The position numbers were made by a program, and so were the translations under genes. Positions 4,488-6,462 of a stretch of 6,462 bases of DNA are shown piece after piece. How positions within the stretch are numbered: the stretch's first letter is position 1; each line of letters opens with the position of its first letter. Source of the stretch: JAUREX01 sp964472135. GTDB lineage: Bacteria > Pseudomonadota > Alphaproteobacteria > Rhodobacterales > Rhodobacteraceae. A model generated the notes under the pieces. That model searched no databases, was not told the DNA's origin, and was given only the letters and a program-made list of their open reading frames with translations. The stretch covers positions 1 through 6,462 of the forward strand of contig CAYYJB010000098.1 in NCBI GenBank assembly GCA_964472135.1. Direction: 5' to 3'.

Positions 4488-6347
4488 ATGAACGCGCCCG
4501 ACCCCAACATGCACGCTTTCCCCTCGCCAATCCGGCTGCTGGATGAGGCCGCCGTGAACCGCATCGCGGCGGGCGAGGTGGTCGAGCGTCCGGCATCGGC
4601 CGTCAAGGAGCTGGTCGAGAACGCGCTCGATGCAGGCGCCCGGCGCATCGCGGTCGATTTCGCCGATGGCGGCAAGACGCTGATCCGCGTCATCGACGAT
4701 GGCGCGGGCATCGCGGCGGCCGACCTGCCGCTAGCGGTCGCGCGGCACGCGACCTCGAAGATCGACGGCTCGGACCTCGTCAACATCCGCTCCTTCGGCT
4801 TTCGCGGCGAGGCGCTGGCCTCGCTCGGGGCGGTAGGTAGGCTTCTGGTCGCGTCGCGCACGGCCTTGGCCGAGGGGGCGCGGCTGTCGGTCGAGGGCGG
4901 GCGCGCGGGTGCGGTCGAGCCCGCCGGGCTGCCGCGCGGCACCACGGTGACGCTGCACGATCTCTTCTATGCCACGCCCGCGCGGCTCAAGTTCCTGCGC
5001 ACCGACCGGGCCGAGGCGCAGGCCATCGCCGAGGTGATCCGCCGCCTCGCGCTCGCAAGCCCCGCGACGGGCTTCACCCTGACCGACGTCTCGGGGGGCG
5101 AGGCGCGGGTGGTGCTGCGGCTCGATCCCGAACCGGGCGCGGGCCTTGGTGCCCTGACGGCGCGCGCGGGGCGTCTGATCGGGGCGGAGTTCGTGCAGAA
5201 CGCCCTGCCCGTCGAGGCCGAGCGCGAGGGGCTGCGCCTGTCGGGACTTGCGGGGCTGCCGACCTATGCGCGCGGGTCGGCGGCGCAGCAGTTCCTGTTC
5301 GTGAACGACCGGCCCGTGCAGGATCGCCTGATGATCGGCGCGCTGCGCGCCGCCTATGCCGATCTTCTGCCGGCCGGGCGGCACGCGGCGGCGGTGATGC
5401 ACCTGCACTGCCCGCCCGAGGCGGTCGACGTCAACGTCCACCCCGCCAAGGCCGAGGTGCGCTTTCGCGATCCGGGTCTCGTGCGCGGCCTCATCATCGG
5501 GGCGCTGCGCCATGTGCTGGCCGAGGGCGGGCATCGCGCCTCGGGCACCATCGGGGCGGCGATGCTCGGCGCGATGCGCCCCGCGGGCGGCGCGAGCTTC
5601 GCGGCATCTCCGGGCGGCGGGGGCTGGCGCGCGGCGGCCGCGCTGCCGCTGCGCTTTCCGCCCGCCCCGCCCCATCCCGCGCTCGGCCTCGCCGAGGCGC
5701 CCGCCGCCCCGCCCGAAGCGCCGCCCGACCTGCCAGCCGACCAGACCCCCGGGGCCGACGATCTGCCGCTCGGCCGCGCGCTGGCGCAGTTCGGCGATGC
5801 CTACATCATCGCCCGCACCGCGCGCGGCATTGTCCTGATCGACCAGCACGCCGCGCATGAGCGGATCGTCTATGAGCGCCTCAAGGCCGATTTCGCCGGT
5901 CGCGGGCAGGTGCCGGGGCAGGTGCTGCTGATCCCGCAGGTGGTCGAGTTTCCCGGCCCCGACGCCGCGCGCCTGATCGGGGCGGCGGCCGAACTCGGAC
6001 GGCTCGGCCTCGTGATCGAGGGCTTCGGGCCCGGCGCCATCGTCGTGCGCGAGGTGCCCGCGATCCTTGGCGCGGCCGATCCGGCGGGGCTGCTGGCCGA
6101 TGTGCTCGACGCGCTCGATGAGGATGGCGCCCCGGCGGCGGGGCTTGGCGGGCGGATCGACGCGGTGCTTTCGCGCATGGCCTGCCACGGCTCGGTACGC
6201 GCGGGCCGGGCGATGCGGACCGAAGAGATGGACGCCCTTCTGCGCAAGATGGAGGCCACGCCCAACTCGGGCCAGTGCAACCACGGCCGCCCGACGCACA
6301 TCGAACTCGCGCTCGCCGACATCGAGCGGCTGTTCGGACGGAGGTAG
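4488..6347 (+). CDS. mutL: DNA mismatch repair protein MutL, endonuclease-type
   Basis: MutL couples mismatch recognition by MutS to strand incision and removal. The 619-residue product starts with the GHKL ATPase domain: Glu41 and Asn45 in ELVENALDAGA, Asp70 in DDGAGI, TSKI...RSFGFRGEALASLGAV (89-116), and GTTVTLHDLFYATPAR (151-166). The transducer domain follows, with FVNDRPVQD (271-279) and Lys321 in HPAKAEVRF. A Pro/Ala/Gly-rich linker spans about 352-426. The C-terminal dimerisation domain carries the metal-binding nicking site DQHAAHERIVYE (Asp452 to Glu463), ACHGSVRAG (565-573) and CNHGRP (597-602). This predicts an intrinsic nicking endonuclease, as in MutH-less bacteria and unlike E. 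coli MutL. ATG 4488 is preferred. In-frame ATGs at 4461, 4476 and 4509 are possible and none has a strong Shine-Dalgarno sequence, so the exact N-terminus is uncertain by up to about 9 residues. The open frame further upstream is antisense to yqaA. A coupled gene follows 2 bases after the stop. Confidence 0.96.
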   Translation: MNAPDPNMHAFPSPIRLLDEAAVNRIAAGEVVERPASAVKELVENALDAGARRIAVDFADGGKTLIRVIDDGAGIAAADLPLAVARHATSKIDGSDLVNIRSFGFRGEALASLGAVGRLLVASRTALAEGARLSVEGGRAGAVEPAGLPRGTTVTLHDLFYATPARLKFLRTDRAEAQAIAEVIRRLALASPATGFTLTDVSGGEARVVLRLDPEPGAGLGALTARAGRLIGAEFVQNALPVEAEREGLRLSGLAGLPTYARGSAAQQFLFVNDRPVQDRLMIGALRAAYADLLPAGRHAAAVMHLHCPPEAVDVNVHPAKAEVRFRDPGLVRGLIIGALRHVLAEGGHRASGTIGAAMLGAMRPAGGASFAASPGGGGWRAAAALPLRFPPAPPHPALGLAEAPAAPPEAPPDLPADQTPGADDLPLGRALAQFGDAYIIARTARGIVLIDQHAAHERIVYERLKADFAGRGQVPGQVLLIPQVVEFPGPDAARLIGAAAELGRLGLVIEGFGPGAIVVREVPAILGAADPAGLLADVLDALDEDGAPAAGLGGRIDAVLSRMACHGSVRAGRAMRTEEMDALLRKMEATPNSGQCNHGRPTHIELALADIERLFGRR

Positions 6348-6349
6348 GG

Positions 6350-6462
6350 ATGGAGGGGGTGATCTGGCAGATCGGGCTTGCCCTCGCGGGCCTTGCGGCG
6401 GTGGTGCTGGCGCTGGGCCTGCGCGCGGCGCGGCGCGAGGTGGCGGCCGCGCGCGCCGAGCT
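6350..6462 (+). CDS. Membrane-anchored protein, N-terminus only (possible RmuC)
   Basis: An ATG at 6350 lies 2 bases after the mutL stop, with GGAGG at 6340-6344 inside the end of mutL, 5 bases before the start. Only 37 codons are visible before the window ends. They encode a single hydrophobic helix (residues 4-24, IWQIGLALAGLAAVVLALGL), followed by an Ala/Arg/Glu-rich segment (RAARREVAAARAE) that looks like the start of a coiled coil. This membrane anchor plus coiled coil is typical of the DNA recombination protein RmuC, and a DNA-repair role would suit coupling to mutL. The visible part is too short to exclude other anchored coiled-coil proteins. That the gene is real is well supported; its identity is inference. 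Confidence 0.7.
   Translation, partial: MEGVIWQIGLALAGLAAVVLALGLRAARREVAAARAE

Noticed and set aside
4731..6299. 522-codon minus-strand open frame across mutL
   Set aside because: It is a shadow of mutL in GC-rich DNA, with a His/Arg/Gly-rich product and no recognisable motif.
1..6462. CRISPR arrays, tRNA/rRNA genes, insertion sequence ends or toxin-antitoxin pairs
   Set aside because: By reading both strands I found no regularly spaced repeats, cloverleaf, terminal inverted repeats around a transposase, or paired small genes.

Overview
The window is high-GC DNA packed with genes. It looks like an alphaproteobacterium of the Rhodobacter/Paracoccus/Roseobacter group (Rhodobacterales). This rests on the Rhodobacter-type porin (signal peptide ending TAGMASA, C-terminal Phe), the alphaproteobacterial form of MutL (endonuclease motif DQHAAHERIVYE and a C-N-H-G-R-P zinc motif), and the YqaA and DsbB sequences. 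The genus cannot be fixed from the sequence alone.

Layout, left to right. (1) The 3' part of an outer-membrane porin gene (+), cut by the window edge inside its signal peptide, followed by a strong GC-rich hairpin. (2) A 311-base gap with that hairpin, a second weaker hairpin, and a structured leader in front of the next gene. (3) A complete tyrosine recombinase/integrase gene (+) with all six catalytic residues and no other phage or element gene nearby. (4) A compact four-gene cluster on the minus strand, read right to left: YqaA/DedA-type membrane protein, DsbB, a CoxG-like SRPBCC protein, and the phosphotransacylase PduL. Two junctions are 4-base start/stop overlaps and the third is a 4-base gap, so this is almost certainly one transcript. 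Its last gene ends only 5 bases from the stop of the convergent integrase gene. (5) A 162-base divergent intergenic region with a candidate promoter for the minus-strand operon and an inverted repeat. (6) mutL (+), complete. (7) The first 37 codons of a membrane-anchored protein directly coupled to mutL, possibly RmuC.

Functionally the window is mostly housekeeping: outer-membrane permeability, periplasmic disulfide formation, acyl-CoA/acyl-phosphate exchange and mismatch repair. The integrase is the only mobile-element signal. I found no CRISPR array, tRNA or rRNA gene, insertion sequence, or defence or biosynthetic system. I do not think the window holds a clearly new biological system. The points most worth a second look are the isolated intact integrase between a porin gene and a convergent operon, the coupling of a CoxG-like gene and pduL to yqaA-dsbB, and possible RNA structure at the integrase ribosome binding site.
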